Source of the DNA: Trichococcus shcherbakoviae
GTDB taxonomy: Bacteria > Bacillota > Bacilli > Lactobacillales > Aerococcaceae
Reading direction: 5' to 3'
Assembly (NCBI RefSeq): GCF_963666195.1
Contig: NZ_OY762653.1
Coordinates: forward strand, 2,592,501 to 2,656,500
Length of the DNA: 64,000 nucleotides
In this document: piece by piece, positions 35,655 through 44,372 of the stretch
How the letters are laid out: every line of letters starts with the position of its first letter
Numbering within the stretch: position 1 is the stretch's first letter
Made by a program: the position numbers and the translations under genes
Notes under the pieces: model-generated
Told to the model about the DNA's origin: nothing
What the model saw: only the letters and a program-made list of their open reading frames with translations
Database searches by the model: none

Positions 35655-36016
35655 AATTAACAAGTGAAGAATTATTGGAAGTAGTGGTTAAAGCAGCAGA
35701 TGACAAATTGGCTCAGGATATCATGGCATTGGATGTACGCGGTTTGACATCTATCGGTGATTACTTTGTCGTCATGAACGGCCGTAATGAAAAGCAAGTC
35801 GCTGCAATCGTGGAAGCGATCGTAGAGAACGTGCACAAAAACAAAGGCGAAGTCAAAAATGTTGAAGGCAAAGATTCAGGTAAATGGACATTGATCGATT
35901 TGAACGACGTCATCGTGCATGTATTCAACCATGAGGAACGTGGCTATTACAACATCGAAAAATTATGGAGTGATGCGCCAATGGTCGACATCTCGGGGAT
36001 GGTCACTGAGCAATGA
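35651..36016 (+). CDS. rsfS: Ribosome silencing factor RsfS
   Basis: Binds ribosomal protein uL14 and blocks subunit joining when nutrients are poor. The 121-residue protein has the family core (DDKLAQDIMALDVRGLTSIGDYFVVMNGRNEKQVAAIVEAI; WTLIDLNDVIVHVFNHEERGYYNIEKLW). ATG 35651 has GTGGGGAAA upstream. Overlaps both neighbours by 4 bp. Confidence 0.96.
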   Translation: MKLTSEELLEVVVKAADDKLAQDIMALDVRGLTSIGDYFVVMNGRNEKQVAAIVEAIVENVHKNKGEVKNVEGKDSGKWTLIDLNDVIVHVFNHEERGYYNIEKLWSDAPMVDISGMVTEQ

Positions 36017-36756
36017 GTTACGACATCTTTGCCCATTACTATGATGAAATAATGGACCAGTCTGTCTACGACAGCTGGCTTCTTTATGTTGAAAAATATA
36101 CAGCCGGGAAATCCGGTCTGGACATCATGGAATTGGCATGCGGAACAGGAAAGATTGCAGTGGAACTGGCGAAAAAAGGCCATCGAGTAACAGGAGTAGA
36201 TCTCTCCGACGAAATGCTTTCACTTGCATACAATCGGATGCAGGAAGAAGGCGTTACGCTTTCGTTGGCTGTGGGGGACATGCGTTCTTTGGAGCCGATG
36301 GGGGATTTTGACGTCGTGACGTGCTTCTCTGATTCGCTTTGCTACATGACTGATGAAGCTGAAGTGGCGGAAGTCTTTCAAAGCGTCATGCGGAATCTCG
36401 CTCCTGATGGTGTTCTTTTGTTCGACGTCCATTCGATGCATCAAGTCAATGACGTTTTTCCGGGATATCAATACATCTATCAGGATGAAGCGGGAGCCTT
36501 CCTATGGGAAAGTTTTGCCGGCGATGCTCCGAACAGTGTCGAGCATGATTTGACTTTCTTCGTGGGATCCCAGAGTAATCCGAAATTGTTCGAACGCCAT
36601 TCGGAATATCATCGCGAACGCACGTATCCGCTGGAAGTCTATAAACGGCTCCTTGAAGAAGCCGGCTTCACCGATGTGACGGCTACAGCCGAATTTGGTG
36701 AAGCTGACGTGCACGCTGACAGTCCGCGCTGGTTTTTTGCCTGCAAAAAAGCTTAA
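36013..36756 (+). CDS. Class I SAM-dependent methyltransferase (YqeM-like)
   Basis: The 247-residue protein has the SAM-binding motif I ELACGTGKIAVELA (about residues 40-53), acidic motif II GVDLSDEML, and motif IV DVVTCFSDSLCYM. Position directly after rsfS matches Bacillus yqeM. The target is unknown; its conserved placement among ribosome-assembly genes makes RNA or a ribosome factor a reasonable but unproven guess. Confidence 0.88.
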   Translation: MSYDIFAHYYDEIMDQSVYDSWLLYVEKYTAGKSGLDIMELACGTGKIAVELAKKGHRVTGVDLSDEMLSLAYNRMQEEGVTLSLAVGDMRSLEPMGDFDVVTCFSDSLCYMTDEAEVAEVFQSVMRNLAPDGVLLFDVHSMHQVNDVFPGYQYIYQDEAGAFLWESFAGDAPNSVEHDLTFFVGSQSNPKLFERHSEYHRERTYPLEVYKRLLEEAGFTDVTATAEFGEADVHADSPRWFFACKKA

Positions 36757-36810
36757 GCAAACCAAGGCAAAAAACCGCGCAACCATAAATGAAACCAAAG
36801 GGGCGCTTCG

Positions 36811-38028
36811 ATGAAAGCTTGTGGTGTAATCGCAGAATACAATCCTTTCCATAACGGTCACCGCTATCAACTGTCGGAAGCCAGACGGATGACCAAAAGT
36901 GATGTCATGGTTGTCGCAATGAGCGGCAATTTTGTCCAAAGGGGCGCTCCAGCTTTATTGGATAAATGGACGCGTGCGGAAATCGCATTGCGGAATGGCG
37001 CGGATATTGTCGTGGAGATGCCCGTGTTGGGAAGTGTGCAGGCCGCTGATCTGTTCGCAAAAGCAGGCATCCGCTTATTGCAGGCGATGCAGTGCGATGC
37101 CTTTGCATTCGGGGCTGAAGAAGGAACAGCAGAAGATTTCGTTTCTCACAGCCGCTTCTTGCGCGAACACGAAGCGGAAATCGATCGGATTTTTCAGACT
37201 TACCGAAATGATGGCAGAACCTATGCTGCGCAACTGGAAACGGCCATTGCCGACGTCTTGCGCCCACAAGGTTCTGCTATTTCCTTTTCAACGCCCAATA
37301 ATCAGCTCGGATTGGCGTATGTCAAAGAAAATGAACAATTCCCCGAACCTATGGAAACGGCCATCGTGCTTAGGCGAGGTGCCGGGCACAACGACAGTGA
37401 AGCTTTTGGACAAGAATTTGCAAGTGGCACCGCCATTCGCGAATGGTCCCTCCACCACGGGAAAGAAACCGAAAGGGAGGACATGGGCAGGTTTGTGCCG
37501 CAAGAGACCTTAGAGGCGCTGGAGAGGCGCCCTCTGCTTGATTGGGCCTCTTACTGGGCGATGCTGCAATATCAGCTCATGCTGCTTTCACATACGGAAC
37601 TCCGGAACATCTATCAGGTGGAAGAAGGCCTGGAGTACAGACTGAAAAAGGAGGCCGAGGATGCAGCTGATTTTATGGCCTTCATTCGGCGCATGAAGAA
37701 CAAGCGTTGGACGTGGGCTCGGCTGCAGCGGGTTTGTTCCTATATTTTGTTGGGGATAACCAAGGACGAAGCGGATTCTTTCCAGAAAAAAGCGGACACA
37801 ATCCGCTTGCTCGGGTTTACAGAGGCCGGAAGACGCTATCTGAACAGCTTGAAAAAAAACACGGATACTCCGATCGTCACGAAATTGCGTGAGCCCCATA
37901 CAGCGGACTTGCAACTGGAAATCAGGAGCGACCGCATCTATCGTTTGGGGGGCCTTCCGGTTTTGGAGGAGCAGAATTTCACCCGGTCGCCCATTTACAT
38001 CCGCAATGAGCCGAGGAATCCGTTCTAA
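36811..38028 (+). CDS. tmcAL: tRNA(Met) cytidine acetate ligase
   Basis: Acetylates the wobble cytidine of elongator tRNA-Met using acetate and ATP (ylbM in Bacillus). The 405-residue protein has the nucleotidyltransferase-like N-terminus CGVIAEYNPFHNGHRYQL with the HNGH motif, followed by AMSGNFVQRGAPALLDKWTRAEIAL, diagnostic for the family. AAAGGGG precedes the ATG. It lies 54 bp after the yqeM-like gene, probably in the same operon. No strong terminator follows. Confidence 0.95.
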   Translation: MKACGVIAEYNPFHNGHRYQLSEARRMTKSDVMVVAMSGNFVQRGAPALLDKWTRAEIALRNGADIVVEMPVLGSVQAADLFAKAGIRLLQAMQCDAFAFGAEEGTAEDFVSHSRFLREHEAEIDRIFQTYRNDGRTYAAQLETAIADVLRPQGSAISFSTPNNQLGLAYVKENEQFPEPMETAIVLRRGAGHNDSEAFGQEFASGTAIREWSLHHGKETEREDMGRFVPQETLEALERRPLLDWASYWAMLQYQLMLLSHTELRNIYQVEEGLEYRLKKEAEDAADFMAFIRRMKNKRWTWARLQRVCSYILLGITKDEADSFQKKADTIRLLGFTEAGRRYLNSLKKNTDTPIVTKLREPHTADLQLEIRSDRIYRLGGLPVLEEQNFTRSPIYIRNEPRNPF

Positions 38029-38078
38029 TTTTTTTGATAAAATTAATGAAAACTTTAATGAAAAATCGCAAGAAGCGT

Positions 38079-38107
38079 TTGACTGACTACAACCAAAGAA
38101 ATATAAT
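38079..38107 (+). promoter_or_regulatory. Strong promoter of the D-Asp ligase gene
   Basis: TTGACT (38079-38084), 17-bp spacer, TATAAT (38102-38107). The leader holds a small AACCG/CGGTT hairpin before AAGGAGG. Confidence 0.85.
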
Positions 38108-38170
38108 GGATAGGTTAATAGATGCTAGAACCGTTAATGTTCGGTTTTAGGCACTAAGGAGGACAATCAA

Positions 38171-39388
38171 ATGAGCGAAGAAGCCAACTCCGTCAGTTTC
38201 GTTCCCGTAATCGTAGGGGGAAACAGAGGAGCCTATAGTTTGGCCAGAGCTTTCTATGAAGCGTACCAAGTTAAAACGAATCTCATCAGCCCGATGATCA
38301 TAGGCCCTATCGGCAATTCCCGTATCATCAAGCATTACATCCAACCGGGAATCGATGACCTGGATCATTTTTTTGAGACCATTCAACAAATCGGCCGTGA
38401 CTATCCGAATATGAAAAAAATCATCTTCGGGGCAGACGATCGCTATGCAGAACTGTTGATCCGAACGAAGGACCGCTTCAGTGATGATTGGATCATTCCG
38501 TATGTGGATGAAGATGTATTCCTGCGGGCGACCAATAAAGAAAGTTTCTACGCCATCTGTGAAAAAGCAGGTGTTCCTTATCCGAAGACTGTAGTCATGG
38601 ATGAATTTTCACTGGAATTGCCGTTTGAATTTCCGATCATCATCAAGCCATCGAATGCCATCCTGTATCAGGGGCTGCATTTTGAAGGCAAAGAAAAAGT
38701 CTTCATCGGCCGCGATGAAAAAGATCTTGAACGCATCTATCATTTAGTGCGCGACAACGGCTATACAGACAACCTGATCCTGCAGGAGTACGTGTCCGGT
38801 GATGACACTTACCTTGGTGTCGTAACGGTCTACACATCTCCAAGGGACAAGGAAATCAAGCTGATTGCGTTCGGCCACATCCTTTTGGAAGACCATACAC
38901 CATCCGCCATCGGAAACCATCTGACGATCTGGGCAAGGGAAGAGCAGAAAATCGTTGCTTCCGTCCAAAAACTGATTGCGGAAACCGAGTTTTATGGTTT
39001 CTCCAATTTTGACGTGAAGTACGATGAGCGCAAAGATGACTATGTTTTCTTTGAACTGAACGGGCGTCTGGGCGTCAGCAACTATTATGTCACCGCCAGC
39101 GGGAATAATGTAGCGAAATACTATATTGAAGATTACATAGCCAAGAAAAAACTTGGGGTCACGATCAACACGAATGAAGCCTTGTTCACTATGACACCAA
39201 AGAATCTTTTGCTGAAGTATGTCAAGTCCGATGTGTTGCGGAAAAAAGTAAAAGAGCTGTACAAAGATGGGAAAGTAGTGCACCCTTTGGATGCGCCTTT
39301 TGAAGTCAGCCCGAAAAGAAAATTCTATGTGCTGGCTTCTAAATTCAACTATTACAAAAAATTCAGAGAGCATCCGCCAGAGGAATGA
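38171..39388 (+). CDS. D-aspartate ligase (ATP-grasp), peptidoglycan cross-bridge
   Basis: Probable homologue of Enterococcus faecium Aslfm, which adds D-aspartate through its beta-carboxylate to the lysine side chain of peptidoglycan precursors. The 405-residue protein has ATP-grasp features: PIIIKPSNAI (nucleotide-binding lysine), QEYVSGDDTYLGVV, and FFELNGRLGVSNYY with metal-binding Glu/Asn. It starts MSEEANSVSFVPVIVGGNRGAYSLARAF. The immediately following aspartate racemase gene supports D-Asp as substrate. It has its own strong promoter. Carbamoyl-phosphate synthase-like or other carboxylate-amine ligases are alternatives, but context argues for D-Asp. Confidence 0.85.
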   Translation: MSEEANSVSFVPVIVGGNRGAYSLARAFYEAYQVKTNLISPMIIGPIGNSRIIKHYIQPGIDDLDHFFETIQQIGRDYPNMKKIIFGADDRYAELLIRTKDRFSDDWIIPYVDEDVFLRATNKESFYAICEKAGVPYPKTVVMDEFSLELPFEFPIIIKPSNAILYQGLHFEGKEKVFIGRDEKDLERIYHLVRDNGYTDNLILQEYVSGDDTYLGVVTVYTSPRDKEIKLIAFGHILLEDHTPSAIGNHLTIWAREEQKIVASVQKLIAETEFYGFSNFDVKYDERKDDYVFFELNGRLGVSNYYVTASGNNVAKYYIEDYIAKKKLGVTINTNEALFTMTPKNLLLKYVKSDVLRKKVKELYKDGKVVHPLDAPFEVSPKRKFYVLASKFNYYKKFREHPPEE

Positions 39389-39429
39389 TCTGAATAAAGA
39401 AACAAACGGGAAACGAGGGATGAGAAAGT

Positions 39430-40134
39430 ATGAAAAAATTTTTTGGTATTCTTGGAGGAATGGGAACGCTGGCGACGACCAATTTTCTCGTTGAAATGAA
39501 CAAGCGTCATTTCCCTGAAAACGACCAAGATTATTTCAATTACATTCTGATGAATCACGCAGATATTCCCGATCGTACGGAATATATTTTGGATCCGACC
39601 AAACCGAATCCGGTGGAAGCAGTGATAGAAGATGTTCATATGTTGAATATTCTTCAGCCAGAATTCATCATCATGCCCTGCAATACTATCCATTATTTCT
39701 TCGATGATATTCAAAAGGAGACGGATATTCCGATTCTGAATATGATCGATCTTACGGTCGACTATATTGCGGAACATTATGAGGGCGCAAAAAAAGTCGG
39801 ATTATTTGCCACAGAGGGAACGCATCAGAGCCGCATTTACGAAAATCGGCTTGTTGAGAAAGGGTACCAAGTGGTATTGCCGGACAGAGAATTACAAGAC
39901 AAGATCAATAAAATGATTTATTATTACATCAAAGAGAGATCTCATTTATTTTTCCCTTTGTATTACGAAATTTTGGAAGATTTCAAAAATTGCGGTGCGG
40001 ACATTGTGCTGCTGGGTTGCACGGAAGTTTCCTTGATGAACAGTGAAGATGAAGAACAACGCTATCCGATCGTCGACGCGGAAAAGGTGCTTTTGGACAA
40101 AACAATCGCGTTGGCCAAAGAATTAAAAGCATAA
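39430..40134 (+). CDS. Aspartate racemase
   Basis: Cofactor-independent Asp/Glu racemase family, 234 residues. The N-terminal FGILGGMGTLATTNF is typical of aspartate rather than glutamate racemases. Both catalytic cysteines are present: MPCNTIHYF (about residue 83) and LLGCTEVSLM (about residue 197). It lies 41 bp after the ATP-grasp ligase with its own ribosome-binding site (GAGGGATGAG), so it most likely supplies D-Asp for cross-bridge synthesis. Confidence 0.9.
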   Translation: MKKFFGILGGMGTLATTNFLVEMNKRHFPENDQDYFNYILMNHADIPDRTEYILDPTKPNPVEAVIEDVHMLNILQPEFIIMPCNTIHYFFDDIQKETDIPILNMIDLTVDYIAEHYEGAKKVGLFATEGTHQSRIYENRLVEKGYQVVLPDRELQDKINKMIYYYIKERSHLFFPLYYEILEDFKNCGADIVLLGCTEVSLMNSEDEEQRYPIVDAEKVLLDKTIALAKELKA

Positions 40135-40171
40135 AAAAACGTTTTCCTTTTTTGATGTAAAGGAAAATACA

Positions 40172-40200
40172 TTGACAAAGTTTTTTTTCACTAGTATAAT
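40172..40200 (+). promoter_or_regulatory. Consensus promoter of yceD-rpmF
   Basis: TTGACA (40172-40177), 17-bp spacer, TATAAT (40195-40200): a full consensus match, as expected for a ribosomal protein operon. Just upstream TTTTCCTTT / AAAGGAAAA (40142-40167) form a 9-bp hairpin, perhaps a weak terminator for the racemase gene. Confidence 0.92.
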
Positions 40201-40228
40201 TCAATTTGTTATTTTAGGGGTGATGGAA

Positions 40229-40786
40229 ATGAAGTGGCCATTAAAAGAATTACAAGAACATCGTGGTGAACCGTACTATTTCTCTCGGATGATAGACCGG
40301 GAAAGTTCATTGATGCAAAGAAATAATGAAATCAAAGCAGTGTCGCCGATTAAGGCGGAAGGTTTCTTATTATACGAAAATCATTCTGTGCTTGCCAATT
40401 TCCGAATCGATTTAACGATTACCCTGCCTTCGTCAAGGTCGTTGGAATTAGTTGATGTACCCTTGCAATTAGCAATCGAAGAAGTGTACACTGAAAGTGA
40501 ATCACTCTATCTCGAGCAGGACAAGCCTGCGGAAGTCGTGTTGCCGCTTGAAGGTGATGAAGTGAATCTGGTCCCCGCTATCGAGGACAACATTCTGCTG
40601 AATCTGCCTCTACAAGTGTTCACGCCGGAAGAGATGGTGTCCGATGAAATGCCTAGTGGCGCTGAATGGGAAGTTGTTTCCGAAGAATCTTTCGCAAGAA
40701 AGAGACAAGAGGAAAAAACCGATCAGATCGATCCGCGATTAGCTGGTCTGAAGGCCCTGTTAGAAGACGAAGAAAAAACAGAGTGA
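40229..40786 (+). CDS. YceD family protein (DUF177)
   Basis: A 185-residue acidic soluble protein of the YceD/DUF177 family, nearly always encoded before rpmF and thought to take part in 23S rRNA or 50S maturation. The family pattern is present at both ends (MKWPLKELQEH; DQIDPRLAGLKALLE). ATG 40229 has TAGGGGTGATGG upstream; an ATG two codons earlier is too close to that site. The bacterial DUF177 Cys pair seen in some relatives is absent. Confidence 0.9.
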   Translation: MKWPLKELQEHRGEPYYFSRMIDRESSLMQRNNEIKAVSPIKAEGFLLYENHSVLANFRIDLTITLPSSRSLELVDVPLQLAIEEVYTESESLYLEQDKPAEVVLPLEGDEVNLVPAIEDNILLNLPLQVFTPEEMVSDEMPSGAEWEVVSEESFARKRQEEKTDQIDPRLAGLKALLEDEEKTE

Positions 40787-40844
40787 AATTTTTGACGCTG
40801 ATTTTTAACTAAATACAGCGATTAGTACAGGGAGGTGTAAGGAA

Positions 40845-41024
40845 ATGGCAGTACCTAAAAGAAGAACATCTAAAGCAAGAAAAGCAAAAAGACGTACGCA
40901 CTTCAAGTTATCAATTCCAGGCTTGAACGCATGCCCTAACTGTGGCGAATTGAAAAAGAGCCACCACGTTTGTGCATCATGCGGTCACTATGACGGAGAA
41001 GTAGTTATCGAAAAACAAAGCTAA
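40845..41024 (+). CDS. rpmF: 50S ribosomal protein L32
   Basis: Fifty-nine residues, starting [19 protein letters not shown], the standard L32 N-terminus. The zinc-ribbon form is present: CPNC (about 30-33) and CASC (about 43-46). GGAGGTG precedes the ATG. It is 58 bp after the yceD-like gene and is followed by a terminator. Confidence 0.98.
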   Translation: MAVPKRRTSKARKAKRRTHFKLSIPGLNACPNCGELKKSHHVCASCGHYDGEVVIEKQS

Positions 41025-41048
41025 TCCTGAAATGCCATCCGCAATTCC

Positions 41049-41082
41049 AGTCAGCAGAATGAATTTTCTGCTGGCTTTTTTT
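41049..41082 (+). terminator. Terminator of yceD-rpmF
   Basis: AGTCAGCAGAA / TTCTGCTGGCT form an 11-bp stem with one wobble, followed by T7. Confidence 0.92.
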
Positions 41083-41175
41083 GTTCTCATTTTTCAAGGA
41101 GGCATAATTTTCCGGAATGATGTAAAATGTATGTATGCGGGCATATACGCCATATTTTTGTTAAGGAGCGTTGGG

Positions 41176-41553
41176 ATGCAAAACTTCCACTATTTTGAAA
41201 TTCTGTTGTATGTTTTTCCGATTTTAGAAATCATTCTGATCAATAAATTTTTTAGGCCGTATCTCAGGTATAAACAAATTATCCAATTGACGGTTGCGGA
41301 CGTCGTGTTGCCGTTTTTGTTCGTAGGCATCCATCTGCTGAGTGTCTACAGTTTGACTTATTCACTCTTGCCGCACTTTCTGCTGGCGGCTTGCGTCGTC
41401 GGTCTGCTGCAGACGTTGTATTTTGACAAACGTAAAAAGATCCATCGGCCGAAGCGGTTCTATCGTTATTTCATAAAAATACTGTTTTTGATGGCACTGC
41501 TTTTTTATTATCTGTTGGTGCTGTTGCGCATTTATTTCCTTGTAAGGGGATAG
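41176..41553 (+). CDS. DUF3397 family membrane protein
   Basis: A 125-residue integral membrane protein with about four hydrophobic segments (FEILLYVFPILEIILI; VADVVLPFLFVGIHLLSV; LPHFLLAACVVGLLQ; ILFLMALLFYYLLVLL) and a basic loop (DKRKKIHRPKRFYR) after the third. It resembles DUF3397 proteins found just upstream of mraZ in Lactobacillales; function unknown. ATG 41176 has AAGGAGCG upstream. The frame is open for 48 codons further 5', across the rpmF terminator, and should not be extended. Confidence 0.78.
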   Translation: MQNFHYFEILLYVFPILEIILINKFFRPYLRYKQIIQLTVADVVLPFLFVGIHLLSVYSLTYSLLPHFLLAACVVGLLQTLYFDKRKKIHRPKRFYRYFIKILFLMALLFYYLLVLLRIYFLVRG

Positions 41554-41586
41554 TCCGAAAATTGAAGAATGAGGTGGCACGAAAAC

Positions 41587-42630
41587 ATGAAAGTATTATT
41601 GTACTCTGAAGGCATGAAATACATCGGGAAATCCGGTTTAGGCAGAGCCATCGAGCACCAGAAAAAAGCTCTCACACTGGAAGGGATATCTTTTACGACA
41701 GATTACAGAGATGATTTTGATCTGATGCACATCAATACCTACTTCGGGCAATCGTATCGTCTGCTGCATAAAGTCAAAAAGCAGGGGAAACCGATCGTTT
41801 ATCATGCCCACTCCACAAAGGAGGACTTCCAGAATTCTTTTATCTTCTCCAACGCGGCTGCGCCGCTTTTCAGCAAGTGGATTCTGCACTGCTACAGCCA
41901 CGGGGATGTGGTCTTGACGCCGACCCCTTATTCAAAACAATTGCTGCAGCAGGCGGGGCTGCAACAACCGATCATACCGATTTCGAACGGAATCGATTTG
42001 TCGTTTTACCAAGCGACTGCGGAAATGGGTGCGTCCTTCCGGCAGAAATATGGATATAATGCAACAGACAAGGTCGTCATGTCTGTCGGGCTTTACATCA
42101 AACGGAAAGGGATCCTTGATTTTGTCGCCTTAGCCAAAGCGATGCCCGCTTACCAGTTCATCTGGTTCGGGTACTTGAACCTCCATCAAGTTCCGCGGGA
42201 AATCCGTGAAGCGGTGGAGACAAAATTGCCCAATCTGCAATTTGCCGGTTATGTGGTTCCTGGTGAGCTACGGAATGCATACTGCGGTGCTGATTTGTTT
42301 TTCTTCCCAACCTACGAAGAAACGGAAGGAATCGTCCTTCTGGAGGCTCTTGCCATGGGACAGGAGATCCTGATCCGGGATATACCGATCTATGAAGATG
42401 ATCTGGTCGATGGCAAGCACGTCTACAAAGGCAAGACGAATGACGATTTCCGAAGGTTGATCAGCGGCATTCTGGAAGGTGACCTGCCTTCTTTGAAGGC
42501 TGCCGGCCAGGATCGCATACGCCAGAAGGACCTCAGCTACATCGGTTCGGAATTGAGGAGTGCTTACGAAACTGCCATCCAGTTGCATAAGTCCGACAAA
42601 AGCCAAATCTCGGTCCCACAAACAAAATGA
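41587..42630 (+). CDS. GT4 family glycosyltransferase
   Basis: GT-B-fold transferase of 347 residues. N-terminal domain: MKVLLYSEGMKYIGKSGLGRAIEHQKKAL and VYHAHSTKEDFQNSF. Donor domain: PISNGIDLSFY, VMSVGLYIKRKGILDFV and the EX7E-type segment EETEGIVLLE. No signal peptide or membrane segment. I do not know the acceptor; a cell-envelope glycolipid or polysaccharide is plausible, since a second GT4 gene lies at 26382 and wall genes follow. ATG 41587 is preceded by GAGGTGG; an ATG at 41569 overlaps that site. Confidence 0.85.
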   Translation: MKVLLYSEGMKYIGKSGLGRAIEHQKKALTLEGISFTTDYRDDFDLMHINTYFGQSYRLLHKVKKQGKPIVYHAHSTKEDFQNSFIFSNAAAPLFSKWILHCYSHGDVVLTPTPYSKQLLQQAGLQQPIIPISNGIDLSFYQATAEMGASFRQKYGYNATDKVVMSVGLYIKRKGILDFVALAKAMPAYQFIWFGYLNLHQVPREIREAVETKLPNLQFAGYVVPGELRNAYCGADLFFFPTYEETEGIVLLEALAMGQEILIRDIPIYEDDLVDGKHVYKGKTNDDFRRLISGILEGDLPSLKAAGQDRIRQKDLSYIGSELRSAYETAIQLHKSDKSQISVPQTK

Positions 42631-42758
42631 TTTTTTGTGGGAGAAATCCCCACTTTCGATAAATTTACCGAAAACGACTGGTCCTAAGCGAGCTTTATCC
42701 GCGTGACGCTTGTGATGTCCCATCCTTGCGTCGGGCAAAAAGATAGATGATAACTGAA

Positions 42759-42803
42759 AACAAATTGATTTCGATTATTTAGCGAAATCAATTTGTTTTT
42801 TTT
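42759..42803 (+). terminator. Terminator before mraZ
   Basis: A perfect 15-bp stem (AACAAATTGATTTCG with its complement) followed by T8; it insulates the dcw cluster from the GT4 gene. The 128 bases between the GT4 stop and this terminator hold a small GTGGG/CCCAC hairpin and nothing else I recognise. Confidence 0.93.
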
Positions 42804-42822
42804 ATGAATTGTTCGGGAAAAT

Positions 42823-42852
42823 GTGGTAGAAAGTGGGGGGATGTGGTAGACT
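42823..42852 (+). promoter_or_regulatory. MraZ-type operator repeats and likely mraZ promoter
   Basis: GTGGT, GTGGG and GTGGT occur at 42823, 42833 and 42843, an exact 10-bp period, matching the direct-repeat boxes bound by MraZ upstream of dcw operons in Escherichia and Mollicutes. A TAGACT (42847-42852) overlapping the third box could be the -10. This predicts autoregulation by MraZ. Confidence 0.75.
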
Positions 42853-42886
42853 GAAAACATATTTGAAGGTGGGGGCGAGTGTCTTT

Positions 42887-43318
42887 ATGTTGATGGGCGA
42901 ATTCAAACACAATATAGATGCTAAAGGCAGATTGATCATGCCCGCAAAATTCCGCGAGGAATTAGGCGAAACTTTCATCATCACCCGTGGATTGGACGGC
43001 TGTTTGTTCGGCTATCCGTTAAGCCAATGGGAGCTGCTCCAAGAAAAATTGAAACAGCTGCCCCTTGCCAAAAAAGATGCGCGTGCTTTTACCCGTTTCT
43101 TCTATTCAGCCGCTATGGAAGCCGAATTGGATAAACAAGGGCGCATCAACATCCCTCAAACATTATTGGATTATGCGAAAATTGAAAAAGAATGTCGTAT
43201 TGTCGGAGTAGCCGACCGTATTGAAATATGGAGCAACGAGAAGTGGGAAGAATTTGCTGATGAGGCTGCCGAAAACTTCGAAGATATTGCCGAAACGATG
43301 ATCGACTTTGGATTGTAG
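42887..43318 (+). CDS. mraZ: Transcriptional regulator MraZ
   Basis: AbrB-like DNA-binding protein that controls the division and wall cluster. The 143-residue length equals that of Bacillus MraZ. Two half-repeats are visible: [22 protein letters not shown] near the N-terminus and [19 protein letters not shown] around residues 83-101, each with the DxKGR-type motif. ATG 42887 gives the conserved MLMGEF start. GTG-rich operator boxes lie immediately upstream. Confidence 0.96.
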   Translation: MLMGEFKHNIDAKGRLIMPAKFREELGETFIITRGLDGCLFGYPLSQWELLQEKLKQLPLAKKDARAFTRFFYSAAMEAELDKQGRINIPQTLLDYAKIEKECRIVGVADRIEIWSNEKWEEFADEAAENFEDIAETMIDFGL

Positions 43319-43326
43319 GTGTAAAA

Positions 43327-44277
43327 ATGGAAAAATTTGAACATTATAGCGTGTTGTTAAAAGAGTCCATCGATGGTTTGAACATCAAACCAGATGGCAT
43401 CTATGTCGATTGCACTTTAGGTGGTGCCGGACACAGCAGCGTGATTTTATCAAAATTAAATGAAAATGGGCATCTGTATGCCTTTGACCAAGACCGTATC
43501 GCTATCGAAAATGCTGAGGCAACGTTGGCGACTTATATCGAAAAAGGCATGGTGACACTCATCAAGGCTAATTTTCGGAATATCAAAGAAGAACTGGAAG
43601 ACCGTGATGTGTTTGGCGTAGACGGCATCCTGTACGATTTGGGAGTGTCTTCCCCACAATTGGACCAAGCAGAACGAGGGTTCAGTTACCGCTATGATGC
43701 ACCACTCGACATGCGCATGGACCAAGAACAGGAATTGACGGCCCGAGTTATTGTGAATGAGTGGCCTTTTGGTGAATTAGTGAAGATTTTTTATCGTTAT
43801 GGCGAGGAAAAATTCTCAAAACAGATTGCCCGCAAAATCGAAAAAATCAGGGAAACCCAACCGATCGAGACGACCGGCGAACTGGTCGAAATCATCAAGG
43901 ACTGCATCCCTGCACCTGCCAGAAGAAAAGGCGGACACCCGGCTAAGCGCATTTTCCAAGCTTTGCGTATCGCCGTCAACGATGAATTATCCGCTATTGA
44001 AGATTCGATAGAAGATGGCTTGAAGATGCTGAACGTAGGAGGGCGGATGAGCGTCATTTCCTTCCAATCCTTGGAGGATCGGATCGTTAAAGTTCTTTTC
44101 AAAGAAGCCAGTTCGAAAGAGGACACCTTGCCGCTGTTGCCTATTCTTCCCGAGGAATATGAGGCGGACTACAAGTTGATCAGCCGAAAACCAATCATGC
44201 CCAACGAGGCGGAATTAAGTGAAAATTCGCGTTCTCAAAGTGCAAAATTGCGTGTCATCGAAAGAGTCAAGATATAA
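43327..44277 (+). CDS. rsmH: 16S rRNA (cytosine(1402)-N(4))-methyltransferase
   Basis: Methylates N4 of C1402 in 16S rRNA. The 316-residue protein starts [13 protein letters not shown], with SAM motif [10 protein letters not shown] (about residues 29-38), and carries the family segments [14 protein letters not shown] and [17 protein letters not shown]. The start is 8 bp after the mraZ stop, with TAGGTG as ribosome-binding site. Second gene of the dcw operon. Confidence 0.97.
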   Translation: MEKFEHYSVLLKESIDGLNIKPDGIYVDCTLGGAGHSSVILSKLNENGHLYAFDQDRIAIENAEATLATYIEKGMVTLIKANFRNIKEELEDRDVFGVDGILYDLGVSSPQLDQAERGFSYRYDAPLDMRMDQEQELTARVIVNEWPFGELVKIFYRYGEEKFSKQIARKIEKIRETQPIETTGELVEIIKDCIPAPARRKGGHPAKRIFQALRIAVNDELSAIEDSIEDGLKMLNVGGRMSVISFQSLEDRIVKVLFKEASSKEDTLPLLPILPEEYEADYKLISRKPIMPNEAELSENSRSQSAKLRVIERVKI

Positions 44278-44322
44278 CAGGAGCACAACAGCTCTGTAAC
44301 TAAAGATCATCAGCCGGAAACG

Positions 44323-44351
44323 ATAAATTGTGCCTGAGTTGCACAATTTAT
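44323..44351 (+). other. Perfect 11-bp hairpin between rsmH and ftsL
   Basis: ATAAATTGTGC / GCACAATTTAT with a 7-nt loop lies directly before the ftsL ribosome-binding site (GGGGGAGGAGAGG). No U-run follows, so it is more likely a processing, stability or translation-tuning element than a terminator. Confidence 0.65.
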
Positions 44352-44372
44352 TGCGGGGGAGGAGAGGATTAA

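Noticed and set aside
42268-42738. Minus-strand frame of 156 codons overlapping the GT4 gene end and the gap before mraZ
   Set aside because: Most of it is antisense to the glycosyltransferase; the part in the gap has no ribosome-binding site or recognisable domain.
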